Positions 24,671-34,400 of a stretch of DNA of 39,630 bases are shown piece after piece. The first letter of the stretch is position 1. Each line of letters starts with the position of its first letter. Under the pieces are notes generated by a model. The model was given only the letters and a program-made list of their open reading frames with translations, was not told where the DNA came from and searched no databases. The position numbers and the translations under genes are program-made. The stretch is from JBGTKH01 sp041744735 (GTDB taxonomy: Bacteria > Planctomycetota > Planctomycetia > Pirellulales > Pirellulaceae): positions 1 through 39,630 of the forward strand of contig JBGTKH010000183.1 of NCBI GenBank assembly GCA_041744735.1. The letters are read 5' to 3'.

Positions 24671-26184
24671 TCCGGCGGCACTTTCTGGTTCTTGAACTGA
24701 ACGATCAGCGCTCGCACGAGCGCTTGGACTTTGTCCGGCCGGCTTTCGTCGGCCGTTTCGGCAGCGCCTGGCGGTTCGGACGGTGCTGTCAGCGGCATGT
24801 CCAGCGGCGGGACGTTCAGTAGTTCGCGCAGTTGGATCAAGTTGGCTTCGCCCGCCCGCGTGTCATTCCCCGGCGTCTGCGACATCGATTGCTGGAAGGC
24901 ACTGGCGGCCAGATACCACTGCGTGCATTCGTCCCAATTCCAACGCGGCTCGCGCACCACCACTTCATGCAATTGTACCAAAGCGGCGCCGGCCTGATGA
25001 TTGGCGAACACACGGTCTAGCTGCGCCATTGTAGCCGCGCTGAGTTGTTGCGCCGCCTGACTGTCCGTCAGCATGCGGTTCATGGCTTCAGTCAGCCCGG
25101 GTTTCGCCGAGCCACTTTCCGCCTTCTCCAACTCGACGAGCACAAAGCCGGACCGCGGCCAATACCATGTGCCCCACGCCGCACTTCCCAGCGGCGGCTG
25201 TGCATTACGCTGACGGAAACTGGGCCAGCGCAGCGAATGATGACAAGCGTAACAGTCGTGTTGAGCAAATTCCGGCCAGATCGGCTGCGTGGCGTGGTGT
25301 TCGAGCAGCTTGAGCGACGCCCGCGCCGACGCGACTTGCCCCGCCGCCCAGCGCTGCGCCGGATAGTCCGCGCGAGCCTGCTCGGCCGCAACGTTCCAGT
25401 GCGCGGATCGCTGAGTGAGGTAGGTGAAATAGGCGTGCAATTCGAAGCTCAAACGCGGATGTCCCGCTGCAATCAAGTCGTGATTCACGTCGCGCTTGGA
25501 ATGCGTGTCGCTGGCGGGCGACCCGACGTGGCAACGGCAACAAACTTCGGCCCGGACCGCCAGGTCTTGCAAATTGTTTAGGCCCGCCGCCGCTTTGATA
25601 CTCGGCGATTCGCTACTCGGCGATTCGCCCGCCCAATCCTGCTTCACGTGAGCTGTCTCCCACTTGTGCGCCGGACCGTGGCACGATTGACAATTCACGC
25701 CGTCGGCACGAAACAAGCCTGCGGTCCAATTGTCCTCTTGTACCGTGCTGTGACAGGCGACGCATCCTTGTTCCGCCAAAAGCTTCTCATAGTGTTCCGC
25801 TGGGTCAGGTCTACTGTGCGATGCCGGCGACGCGCGGACCGCCGAGGCTTCGGAACCAACGAGTAATTCAATTATCCGCCGCGAACGCTCTGTAAGCAAC
25901 GTTGCGTACGCGCCGGAGTGAGGATCATTTGTTTGCCACACCGAGTACGCCTTGTTCCACTCGCCACGTCGCGCGTTGGTCGGTCCGCCATGGCAAGCCG
26001 CTGCGGCGCACGAGTTGATAGAGATCAGCGACGGATGATTCAGACCGCCGGCCACGGGCGACGGCTCGCTCGCCCAAAGTCGTTCGCGCGGCGCCGAATC
26101 TGCCACCAGCATCGCGGCCAGCAGCAGAACTGCGGTCGTCATCGTGCGATGGTGGCGACAGTCAAGGATTCGAAATCGAATCAT
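24667..26184 (-). CDS. Periplasmic pentahaem cytochrome c (c554-like)
   Basis: About 505 aa from the ATG at 26184, which has AGGAC 8 nt upstream; the longer frame up to 26472 lacks sense and overlaps the previous gene. The N-terminus is an export signal (TTAVLLLAAMLVADSAP). Five haem-attachment motifs are visible: CAAAACH (a CX4CH form), CVACH, CQSCH, CCRCH and CYACH. The spacing and the block HDLIAAGHPRLSFELHAYF resemble cytochrome c554-type multihaem proteins, which accept electrons from periplasmic oxidoreductases. The C-terminal 150 aa carry no haem and are helical. It starts 13 nt after the decahaem gene and overlaps the NuoEF gene by 4 nt. Confidence 0.88.
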   Translation of the reverse strand: MIRFRILDCRHHRTMTTAVLLLAAMLVADSAPRERLWASEPSPVAGGLNHPSLISINSCAAAACHGGPTNARRGEWNKAYSVWQTNDPHSGAYATLLTERSRRIIELLVGSEASAVRASPASHSRPDPAEHYEKLLAEQGCVACHSTVQEDNWTAGLFRADGVNCQSCHGPAHKWETAHVKQDWAGESPSSESPSIKAAAGLNNLQDLAVRAEVCCRCHVGSPASDTHSKRDVNHDLIAAGHPRLSFELHAYFTYLTQRSAHWNVAAEQARADYPAQRWAAGQVASARASLKLLEHHATQPIWPEFAQHDCYACHHSLRWPSFRQRNAQPPLGSAAWGTWYWPRSGFVLVELEKAESGSAKPGLTEAMNRMLTDSQAAQQLSAATMAQLDRVFANHQAGAALVQLHEVVVREPRWNWDECTQWYLAASAFQQSMSQTPGNDTRAGEANLIQLRELLNVPPLDMPLTAPSEPPGAAETADESRPDKVQALVRALIVQFKNQKVPPE

Positions 26185-26197
26185 CACTCGTGTCCTA

Positions 26198-27787
26198 TTA
26201 CAATTTGCTCGCCTGCAAGATTTCGACCAGCGGGCGCACGCCGTTTCCGCCCCCGTGATACGTGTGGCACTCGATGCATCGATACGACGCCGCGTCCGTC
26301 CCTTCTTTACGGCCACCCTGCGGACCGTGGCACTCGAGACACTTAGCTTGAGCTGGCACCAACAGGTCGCTACTCTTTTGCGACGGCTGCGGGCCATCCC
26401 ACTGGGTGTTTTGGTGACAGTAGTTGCACTGCTTGTGCCGATGCTTGAAATGGTTAAACGCGCTGTGCTCAAACCACACCGCGATCATCGATGGCGGCTC
26501 AACGTCCGGCAGCGCGGACGCCTCGCCGGACTTGAAATCGTGGCATTCGTCGCACCGCTTCCTCAAATGCCACTCGGCCTTTTGCACCTTCGCCGCGACA
26601 AGACGGTCGAGAGCAGCTTCATCATCGCGCGGCGCTTCCACGTCTGTGCGGCCGGGAATGGGTGAACTGCCGAAACCGATGGAGACAGGGGCCGGTGGTT
26701 CGCTTTTCGCCGTCGTCGGCTTTTGCTCCGATTGAAACTGCTCCCGGTAGGCGAGTTGCAAGAACGAGCGAAGCTTGTCGGCCGGCAGCTTGTGCGGAAC
26801 CGTTTTGACCGTACCCGGTTCATAATCCAGCGGGTGACACGCTCGGCAACTGTCTTCGTACGTCGGCATACGGCGGTAATGGAATTCGACACCCAGCGGG
26901 TCGCTGCCAATCGGTCCATGCGCACCCGCGGCTTGCGACAGGTCTGGCTTGTGGCACGCGTCGCAATCGAGCGTCACCCAGTCCGAGTCGGATTGGTCAG
27001 TCTTGCGATACCGCTGGCGATCGGCATCGGCCAAGTCCCCAAGTTGCAAACCGCCGCGCTCGTCAGGCAGGCGTAACCCCGGCGCCATGTGCCGCTGATG
27101 ATTGAATTGAAGATGCGCGTGGGACTTCTTGAGAGAATCAAAATCCGGATGGTGTGCCTCGTCGAATCCTGTCACCGAATTCGCAATATCCGACGTGTAT
27201 CCCTTGGTAGGGACCGTACAGGAACTCAGGTCTTGATGGCAACGCACACACGCGAGATCGTCAACGATGTTCAGCTTTGCATCGCTGCCGCGATGCTCGC
27301 GGTGGCAGCTTGCGCAGCTTTCGACTTTCTCGGCCGACTCGTAGTGGCTGTGCGCGTAGATCGGCAGCGGTTTGTCCAACGAGACATGTTGGAACTTTTT
27401 CGTAACAAGCTCTTTCGTTTGTGGCGTGACGACGGGATGACAGACTTGGCATTGCTGATCCGCGGCACGGTCCCATAACGCTCTTTCGCCGGTGTGGTGG
27501 TGCTCATAAACCGCCGCCCAAGAGTCACCTCGCAGGGGCCCGGAGTTGCTGTGGCACTGCGCACATTGCGAATTCCATTTCGCGTGTGCGTCGGCAACTC
27601 GAGCCGGGCTATAAAGTGTGGCCGCATCGTTGCTAAACAGAGTCACGCAGAGGAGCAATGCGGCGCCGGCGATGAGGGCGGCTGCCCAAGCCCAAGCTTT
27701 ACGGCGCGCTTCCAGCCGCTCGAGCTTGCGATGGAACTCAATCGGAATTCGCAGAGCCCGCCATTTCCCTTTGTTTTGGGCTTCCAT
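26198..27787 (-). CDS. Membrane-anchored decahaem cytochrome c
   Basis: About 529 aa from the ATG at 27787 (MEAQNKGKWRALRI). There is one membrane anchor after a basic stretch (AWAWAAALIAGAALLLCVTL), then a periplasmic domain with ten CxxCH motifs: CAQCH, CQVCH, CASCH, CVRCH, CDACH, CRACH, CDECH, CNYCH, CLECH and CIECH. Many additional His (HYESAEKVE, HHPDF, FNHQRH) could be distal ligands. It probably passes electrons between the upstream membrane protein and periplasmic cytochromes. Gaps are 44 nt upstream and 13 nt downstream, consistent with one operon. Confidence 0.9.
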   Translation of the reverse strand: MEAQNKGKWRALRIPIEFHRKLERLEARRKAWAWAAALIAGAALLLCVTLFSNDAATLYSPARVADAHAKWNSQCAQCHSNSGPLRGDSWAAVYEHHHTGERALWDRAADQQCQVCHPVVTPQTKELVTKKFQHVSLDKPLPIYAHSHYESAEKVESCASCHREHRGSDAKLNIVDDLACVRCHQDLSSCTVPTKGYTSDIANSVTGFDEAHHPDFDSLKKSHAHLQFNHQRHMAPGLRLPDERGGLQLGDLADADRQRYRKTDQSDSDWVTLDCDACHKPDLSQAAGAHGPIGSDPLGVEFHYRRMPTYEDSCRACHPLDYEPGTVKTVPHKLPADKLRSFLQLAYREQFQSEQKPTTAKSEPPAPVSIGFGSSPIPGRTDVEAPRDDEAALDRLVAAKVQKAEWHLRKRCDECHDFKSGEASALPDVEPPSMIAVWFEHSAFNHFKHRHKQCNYCHQNTQWDGPQPSQKSSDLLVPAQAKCLECHGPQGGRKEGTDAASYRCIECHTYHGGGNGVRPLVEILQASKL

Positions 27788-27831
27788 ATTTATCCAGCCC
27801 CCATTCTCCAACTCTGGTATGCAACGCGCGT

Positions 27832-28860
27832 CTAAAAGAACACGCCAAACCCGCTGTATTTTAGCGCCACCACAGCATGCCACACCATGATCACCACCAA
27901 CGCCGCGGACAGTGGCAGATGAACGGCCAGCCAAACGTGCAGCCAAAAGTGAATCCGCGACTGCCGGTCGAGTTGCCGCCGCTGTTCGCACCATTTCCCC
28001 AGCGCGTCGACCGCCGGGTGAGCCGCCGGATTAAGCCCCGACTTCAAGTTGCGTAGCAGTTCGTCGCTCCGCTGCTGGTCCCGCATAATCGATCCCGATC
28101 GCCGGCCGTGTTGGAGGAATGGTCGAATCGTCTCTTGAAAAGTATCGTACAACAAGTTGGAATTGGGAACCGTCTGCGGCGCTTCCGGCAAATCCGGATG
28201 CCCGCCCAGATACTGACTCGTCGACCTTTCTGCGCCAATCACGACGGTCGCTCGTGCTCGCCGTTCCGCCACGGCGCTGGCACTGTGCCGCGCGGCTAGA
28301 CTTTCGTGTTCCTCCCCGCCGCACGTCGCTAGGACAAGCGCTTCGGCATCCGCAACGAGTTGCTGCGACAGGCACTCGATTTGCGAGTAGATCGTTTCCT
28401 CCGGTACTGTGTCCAACAGCAACTTTGGCAAGATCTGCTGCAACACGAGTCCCAAGATTCCGCTGGCAATCACGATGATGAACAAGATCATCAAGACGAG
28501 CGCCAGTGGCCCGCCCCAGGAGATGCCGCCATGCACCAGGATCAGCGGCACGGTCAGCAGCCCCAGCCAAATATGGGCGGCCATCCAAGTGCGAACCCTG
28601 CCAATCCGCCACCGCCGCAACAGCCGCTTTCTCGGCCACAGCAAAAACTCAAAAACTATCAACACCGCTCCCACCACGCCACAGGTCAACCCCACCGGGC
28701 TGCTCCCCCCAGGCCAACGCCCCGCATACAAATACGCGGCGACGGCCGCAACTGGCGCAGCGATCGACCCCGCCATGAAAATGACAAGCCATGGCGCCTG
28801 CAGCGCCCGAGTTTCCGGATGAAGCAGGAGCACGCCGCCCGGCGGAATCCGCCGCTCCAA
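27832..28860 (-). CDS. Polytopic membrane protein, possible b-type cytochrome
   Basis: A 342-aa protein with about five hydrophobic segments: near residues 22-45, 55-72, 92-112, 115-140 and 305-330. His residues lie in or near helices (WMAAHIWLGLLTVPLILVHG; HFWLHVWLAVHLPLSAA; VIMVWHAVVALKY) and could hold haem b as in cytochrome b561 or ferric-reductase-like proteins. A soluble loop of about 150 aa (160-300) separates the two membrane parts. The start is uncertain: TTG at 28860 or GTG at 28833, neither with a strong ribosome-binding site. It heads the cytochrome genes and is likely the quinone- or membrane-side partner of the decahaem protein. Confidence 0.7.
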   Translation of the reverse strand: MERRIPPGGVLLLHPETRALQAPWLVIFMAGSIAAPVAAVAAYLYAGRWPGGSSPVGLTCGVVGAVLIVFEFLLWPRKRLLRRWRIGRVRTWMAAHIWLGLLTVPLILVHGGISWGGPLALVLMILFIIVIASGILGLVLQQILPKLLLDTVPEETIYSQIECLSQQLVADAEALVLATCGGEEHESLAARHSASAVAERRARATVVIGAERSTSQYLGGHPDLPEAPQTVPNSNLLYDTFQETIRPFLQHGRRSGSIMRDQQRSDELLRNLKSGLNPAAHPAVDALGKWCEQRRQLDRQSRIHFWLHVWLAVHLPLSAALVVIMVWHAVVALKYSGFGVFF

Positions 28861-28966
28861 TGCTAACGATATTGCTTACGGAAATGATCTACAGTGCGCC
28901 GTGGTGTATAACATCGACCATCTTCAAAGTCAATCACCGGCGCGGTACACGCTCGGGTTTGCTGGT

Positions 28967-31450
28967 TTAGTGGTCACCTCTCATGAGACGATCCAGCAAT
29001 ACTTCGCCCGACATGTGGAAGGCGGCGTTGTGCGGGCACGCATAGACGCAGCTCACTTCGTCGTCTGGGTTCGAGGCATCGACGCCGACGCTTTGACACA
29101 GGTCGCACGTGGTGGCTCGTTGTTGCACAACGGCCATCGTGCGGCCTGGATTTTGGGGATCGGCGCGGATCTCGTCGAAGCCAACCATATTGATGTTGCC
29201 GTAAGGGCAATTCTTGGCGCATTGGCCGCAACCGATGCAGTGGTTTTCGATCACGATCTCCAGCGACCCCTTGCGGTGTATCGAGTCGACCGGGCAGCCG
29301 ACTAAGCAGTATGGGTCGCGGCACGAACGGCAGGCGCTCGCTACCAAGTACTTGTCGAATCTCAGCCCTTCGCGCACCAGCCGCGTGATTCCGCCGTGTG
29401 TGTCCGCGCAGGCCCGCACGCACTCGTCGCAACGCGTGCAGCTTTCCAAGTCCAGGACCAGCAGTTTCTGGGCGTTGTAGAGACCTTGTTCCAGAAATGG
29501 CTTAAGCGGCGGATCGAGTCGTTGGCGAGTTTGTTCATTCTTCTGCAGCCACCGCTGTGAGAGTTCGCGAAAGCGGTCGCGTAGACTTTCGTGACGGAGC
29601 AGTAACTCACGGAAATCGTCGCCGCTGATTCGCACCAGTTCAACGTTGTCCAGCGCGGTGCACGTGGCAACCCGTTTACCGGCTAGACCTTGCGGCACTT
29701 CCAACTCGCTCAATTCTTTCGACGCGGAGAGCAAATCGATCTCGCCGAAGTGCGTGTTCGGGCCGAGATAATCGAGAATGCGTATTTGTCCAAGATACCG
29801 CTGCGAAACTTTAACGTACCCCAGCCGCACCATGTAAAACGCGTCGGCCGGTTCACCCTGACGGAAAATGACTTGACCGGGATCAATGTGCAGCAGTTGC
29901 ACTTTGTCGTGGAGAAACGCGATGCAATCCTTCCGCCCACTTTCTCCCAGCGAATCGAACAAACTGACTTCCACCAAATGCTCCTGTAAAGCCCGTTCCC
30001 GATAGACCTTTCCTAGCGTGTGTCGCGCGGCGGCATTGCGTTGGAGCATGTATAGGACGTTACGGCGGATTTCCAGTACCTCGCTCGGCTCGAGTGCAAC
30101 GACAGTCGCCGACCGTGGGTAGTCGTTCATACACGTCATCTCGCCCAGGATTAAATCATTCATCGTTCGCACATCGTCCGGAGCGCCGTGCGGCACGCGG
30201 CGTTCGGGCGGCGATGGGTCGGGACGCGAGCGGCCGCGGCCGCTTGTCCGACGAACGAAACGCTTAAGCCAATTCAGCGGTCCCCCTCCATAATCCTGTG
30301 CCACCTGTTCCGTCGACGATTCCCTGAACCACAGCCCGAACGTGCCCCGCAGCAGGATAAACGCCGTCGCCCCATAGTCCCCCAGCCAACAAAGTGCCTC
30401 GCCATTTCGCAGCACCCGCCGCACGATCGAAGCCTCATTCCATTGCAGCCACTTCAGCGGAATCGCGCGAAACAACGGGTGCTGCTGAAGTTCTGCGGCG
30501 GTCACCGGATAGCCGTTGCCACTGGCCACGATTTGCTTGTGCCAATCCGATTCGATAGGCTTGCGAAACGTCAGGGCGTCCGTGGGGCACGACACCATGC
30601 ACTCGCCGCACGAAACACATGAGGATTCCCCCATCGGATCGTCGAGATCAAACGCAATCCCCGTCATGTATCCTTTGCCAGTGCGGCCGATGACGTGATT
30701 CTGCTTGATTTCGTTGCAGCCACGAATGCAACGTTCGCAGAGGATACAAGCATCGTGGTTGACGGCGATCAGCGGCGACGAGTTGTCTCGGCCGCGTTTT
30801 TTGATACGCGCCCGGCTGGCGAACCGCGTGCGGTCGGCATTCATCCGCTCGGCCAGCGCCGCCAACTCGTTCGTTTGGACAGTAGTGCTCGATCGAGAGG
30901 TCTCGTCGAATAAGTGTTCCGCGGCGAAAAGCTCGGTCATAACTTGAACATAACTGCGCACTCGCTGGCTGACGGCTGCGTCGGGAGAGTTGATTGTGTG
31001 CACGATCATCCCCGGTTCGACCGGGTGATAACACGCGGGCACGAGCATCGGACCGGGCACGACCTTCTTCTCGCGATTCTTCCGGCATACCTCGACGCAG
31101 CAAATCCGGCACACTCCCACCGGACGCATGTGTTCGCGATGGCAGAGCGTGGGAATTGGATTCTGATCGCCGGGTGCCTGTACGAACAGCAACTGCGCGG
31201 CGTCGTAAATCGTCGTGAGTCGCGGAACGGTCTTGCCTTTCGCGTCGTTGACAAAGTTGCCTTGTGAATCGGCCTTGGGCACGGCTTTCCTGACCATCAC
31301 CTCACGTCCGTCGATGGTCAGCGTGACTTCTTTCAGGTAGTCCGCCGCGGTCGCGCTGTCCAAGCGAACCAACTGTCCGCCGATGTTCCGAGAAAACAGC
31401 CCTTCGGCTTCCCAGCGCAAGGTCACTTCGTCAAGAAACTCGTCGGCCAT
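28967..31450 (-). CDS. Ferredoxin protein with two cyclic-nucleotide-binding domains (copy 2)
   Basis: An 827-aa paralogue of the 829-aa protein at 20372-22861, colinear over its full length. All clusters are kept: [2Fe-2S] (TLCHREHMRPVGVCRICC), [4Fe-4S] (CILCERCIRGC and CVSCGECMVSC), and the C-terminal four-cluster region (CTRCDECVRAC, CRSCRDPYCLVGC, CIGCGQCAKNC, CDLCQ with CVYAC). Both CNBDs keep the Glu/Arg pair (LGEMTCMNDYPRSAT; FGEIDLL with KRVAT). A 104-nt stretch is identical to copy 1 at the DNA level. It starts 9 nt after the ATPase-NuoEF fusion gene, mirroring the arrangement of copy 1. It is the likely redox partner of the fusion protein and a cyclic-nucleotide receptor for the nearby cyclase. 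Confidence 0.85.
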   Translation of the reverse strand: MADEFLDEVTLRWEAEGLFSRNIGGQLVRLDSATAADYLKEVTLTIDGREVMVRKAVPKADSQGNFVNDAKGKTVPRLTTIYDAAQLLFVQAPGDQNPIPTLCHREHMRPVGVCRICCVEVCRKNREKKVVPGPMLVPACYHPVEPGMIVHTINSPDAAVSQRVRSYVQVMTELFAAEHLFDETSRSSTTVQTNELAALAERMNADRTRFASRARIKKRGRDNSSPLIAVNHDACILCERCIRGCNEIKQNHVIGRTGKGYMTGIAFDLDDPMGESSCVSCGECMVSCPTDALTFRKPIESDWHKQIVASGNGYPVTAAELQQHPLFRAIPLKWLQWNEASIVRRVLRNGEALCWLGDYGATAFILLRGTFGLWFRESSTEQVAQDYGGGPLNWLKRFVRRTSGRGRSRPDPSPPERRVPHGAPDDVRTMNDLILGEMTCMNDYPRSATVVALEPSEVLEIRRNVLYMLQRNAAARHTLGKVYRERALQEHLVEVSLFDSLGESGRKDCIAFLHDKVQLLHIDPGQVIFRQGEPADAFYMVRLGYVKVSQRYLGQIRILDYLGPNTHFGEIDLLSASKELSELEVPQGLAGKRVATCTALDNVELVRISGDDFRELLLRHESLRDRFRELSQRWLQKNEQTRQRLDPPLKPFLEQGLYNAQKLLVLDLESCTRCDECVRACADTHGGITRLVREGLRFDKYLVASACRSCRDPYCLVGCPVDSIHRKGSLEIVIENHCIGCGQCAKNCPYGNINMVGFDEIRADPQNPGRTMAVVQQRATTCDLCQSVGVDASNPDDEVSCVYACPHNAAFHMSGEVLLDRLMRGDH

Positions 31451-31459
31451 GGCATATTC

Positions 31460-34400
31460 CTACGGCAGTGACGCACGTGAATTAAGGTACTGCTGTACGT
31501 CATCTTGAAAATGTGTCAACAACGACATCAACGGATTCGCGGCAACGGTTCCAAGACCGCAAATCGAGCCCAACTCCATCGTTTCGGCCAGCAAATCAAC
31601 AAGTTGCTGCTTCCCGCTGCTTCTATCATCCGCGTTCAGCGAACTACGATCCAACCGTCCTTCGTACAAATCGGTCGCAATGTCGACCAGTTTCTGTGTC
31701 CCGAATCGGCACGGCGCGCATTTGCCACACGATTCATTTCGAAAGAACTCCAGGCACGATAGCGATTGCGCAACCATGTCGGCTTTGTCGCCGAACACGA
31801 TAATTCCCGGTCCCATCATGACTTTCATCTTCCGCGCCTGAGCGATGTCCATTTCCATATTCAAGATGTCGAAATGCGTCGTGCCCGCCGGCAGATCCTT
31901 CACAAAGGCTTTGCCAAGGTACTCGACCGGGACTTGTACAGGCCAGAATCCGCCCGACGGTCCGGACAACGCGACGGCTTTGATTTTTTGTCGATAACGC
32001 ATTCCACCGGCAAAATCATAGATCAACTCGCAAAGCGTAATGCCTACGGGGACTTCGTAAACTCCCGGCCTGGCGACGTCGCCGCTGATCGAGAAGAACC
32101 GCCGGCCGAAATATTTGCCGCGGCCTTCACCGGCGAACCATTTTCCATCCTCCCGCAGCACGATGGCGGGCACCCACGCCAGCGTCTCGACGTTGTTAAT
32201 CAGTGTCGGCTTGTCCCACAAGCCGTTGGTCTGCAATTCCGGCGGACGATTGCGCGGCTCGGCCCGTTTGTCCTCGAGGGCTTCGATCAGCGCCGTTTGT
32301 TCGCCGCAGATGTAGCCGCCGGGGCTGACGAACACTTCGACCGGAAAGTCGATCCCGCTTCCCAAGACATCATCGCCGCAAAGGTGCCTATTCTCGGCTT
32401 CGTGAATGGCTTCGCGGACCGCCTCGATCTGTTCGTGATATTCGCGGCCGATGTAGATGTACCCGCGCTCCGCATTCAGAAAGAGTCCGGCAAGGATCAC
32501 GCCTTCCACAACCAGATGCGGTACGCGGAGCAACAACTCACGGTCCTTAAATGACCCCGGCTCACCACCTCCGTTGCCGTTGCAGACGACATATTTCACG
32601 TCGCCGGCCGCGGTGCGCACGTCGCCCCACTTCTTGTAAGCGCGAGCCCCCGCGCCTCCCATGCCCAGCAACCCGGACGTTTCGAGCGACCGGATGATCC
32701 GATCTCGTTGCACATCACGCTGTTTGTCGTCCTGGCCGCTGGCAATGAATCGCCGCACGGAAGCGTACGGCTCCAGTGGCAAATCACTCGCGTAAATATC
32801 GATCTTCCAGGGCTCCTGTGATTGACGCCGGAATAATGAGTCCGGGTCATGCTGAGGAGGCCGCCCATCGAGCGTCTCTCGCACGATCTCGCTCAATTCG
32901 TCCAGCGACCGCTGCAAGTAGTTCCGCGTCGTCGCTCCCGAGTCAATGCAAACTGCGGGAGCCCGGTCGCACCGACCAAGACACGAAACACCTTCAATGG
33001 TGAGCCGCTGGGGACTCTCACCCATGTAAATTGATTGCAGCTTTGCGAGCAACTCGCACGAACCGCGCCGACGGCACACCATGTCTCGGCAGACCTTCAC
33101 CTCGACATCGGGTGGTGGTGCGCGACGAAAGGCCGGATAGAAACTCGAGACCTCCTGCAACCGATAGAGTGGTGTCTGCATACGTTCGGCCAACGCGCGC
33201 AACTCCACCTCAGGCAAATAGCCCAACCGCCGCTGAATCAGGTAGAGTTCCGTTACGATCATCCCTCCGACCATTCGCCTACTCGGCGCCTCCACCCTGC
33301 GCGCTTCAAGCGTTTCGCGCGGGCGCGAAGAGACTTCGTAAACACCTTTGCCGATCAAATCCTCCCCGCTAATGAACTCCGCTATCGCCTCCATCGACCT
33401 CAGAACTGTGTCGGGCTCCCCAGGCTTGTCCTCGCAAAAAGCGAGGCTCTCCTCGTAAGCGTAGAATGGGACATACAGCGTTTCCGTCTTGGACCAGCCT
33501 TTGTCCCGATAGTCTGAGCCCAGTCGCTGTAGAATCGAGGCAAACAATTCCTTTGCGTACTTCCGCCGCTCCTCCAGCCTTTCCAATTCGTTTCGATCCG
33601 CGCGTGAAAATACCGGAATGATTTGCAAGGCGGTCTCCGCCGTCTCATCAATTGGCATGGCCAGTGAATTGGCAACCGCCGCGCCGCCGAGAAGGCTTTG
33701 ATTATTAGGCGTAACGAACATGACAACCGTGTCTGGCATCAGAAGCGTACAAATGCCGAACGTGTCGCTGACGCCGGTCCGGCTGTCGATCAAGATATAG
33801 TCATACTCGGCCCGTAGGCGACGCCTCACCGCTTCGAGAAGCTTGTCTCCGCCCAACTCACCGTAAAACGATTGCCAGTCGAAAGTATTCACTCTTGCGG
33901 CGTACGTCGCGTCTTGCCGACCGGCCCCGATGAAGTCCAATTTCCCCGGACGTCGAAAGCGACAATCAAGCATAACGGCGCGCAGTTGCTCGGCCTTCCT
34001 TTCGTACAACTCCGGACCTACCCCACTTTGCCCATCATCACGATTCGCAGCAACAGCCACGAACTCCGTTACAAACTCGATCAAGCCATCGGTTTTGCGC
34101 AGCTCCTTGTCCGACAAGAAGGGCGCAAAATAAAAATGGAGACCGGGAGATTCGAGGTCCCAGTCCACAGCCAAGACGCGCTTCCCGCTGTTCGCCAAAA
34201 TCAAGGCCACGTTGGCGAGAGCCATCGTTCGGCCCGTGCCACCCTTGTATGCGTAAAACGTAACAATCTTTCCGCGCCGGGATGTCGCAGTATCCGCGAT
34301 CTCAACAGTATCCGCCTCCAAAGATGGCGGTGGTCCCCAAGAAAACTCATCTAACTCGATCCCTGCGCCCTGCGACGCTTCTTCCTCACCGATTCTGACT

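Noticed and set aside
26185..26472. N-terminal extension of the pentahaem cytochrome
   Set aside because: It overlaps the decahaem gene in another frame and is Arg/Ser-rich. The ATG at 26184 yields a signal peptide and a good ribosome-binding site.
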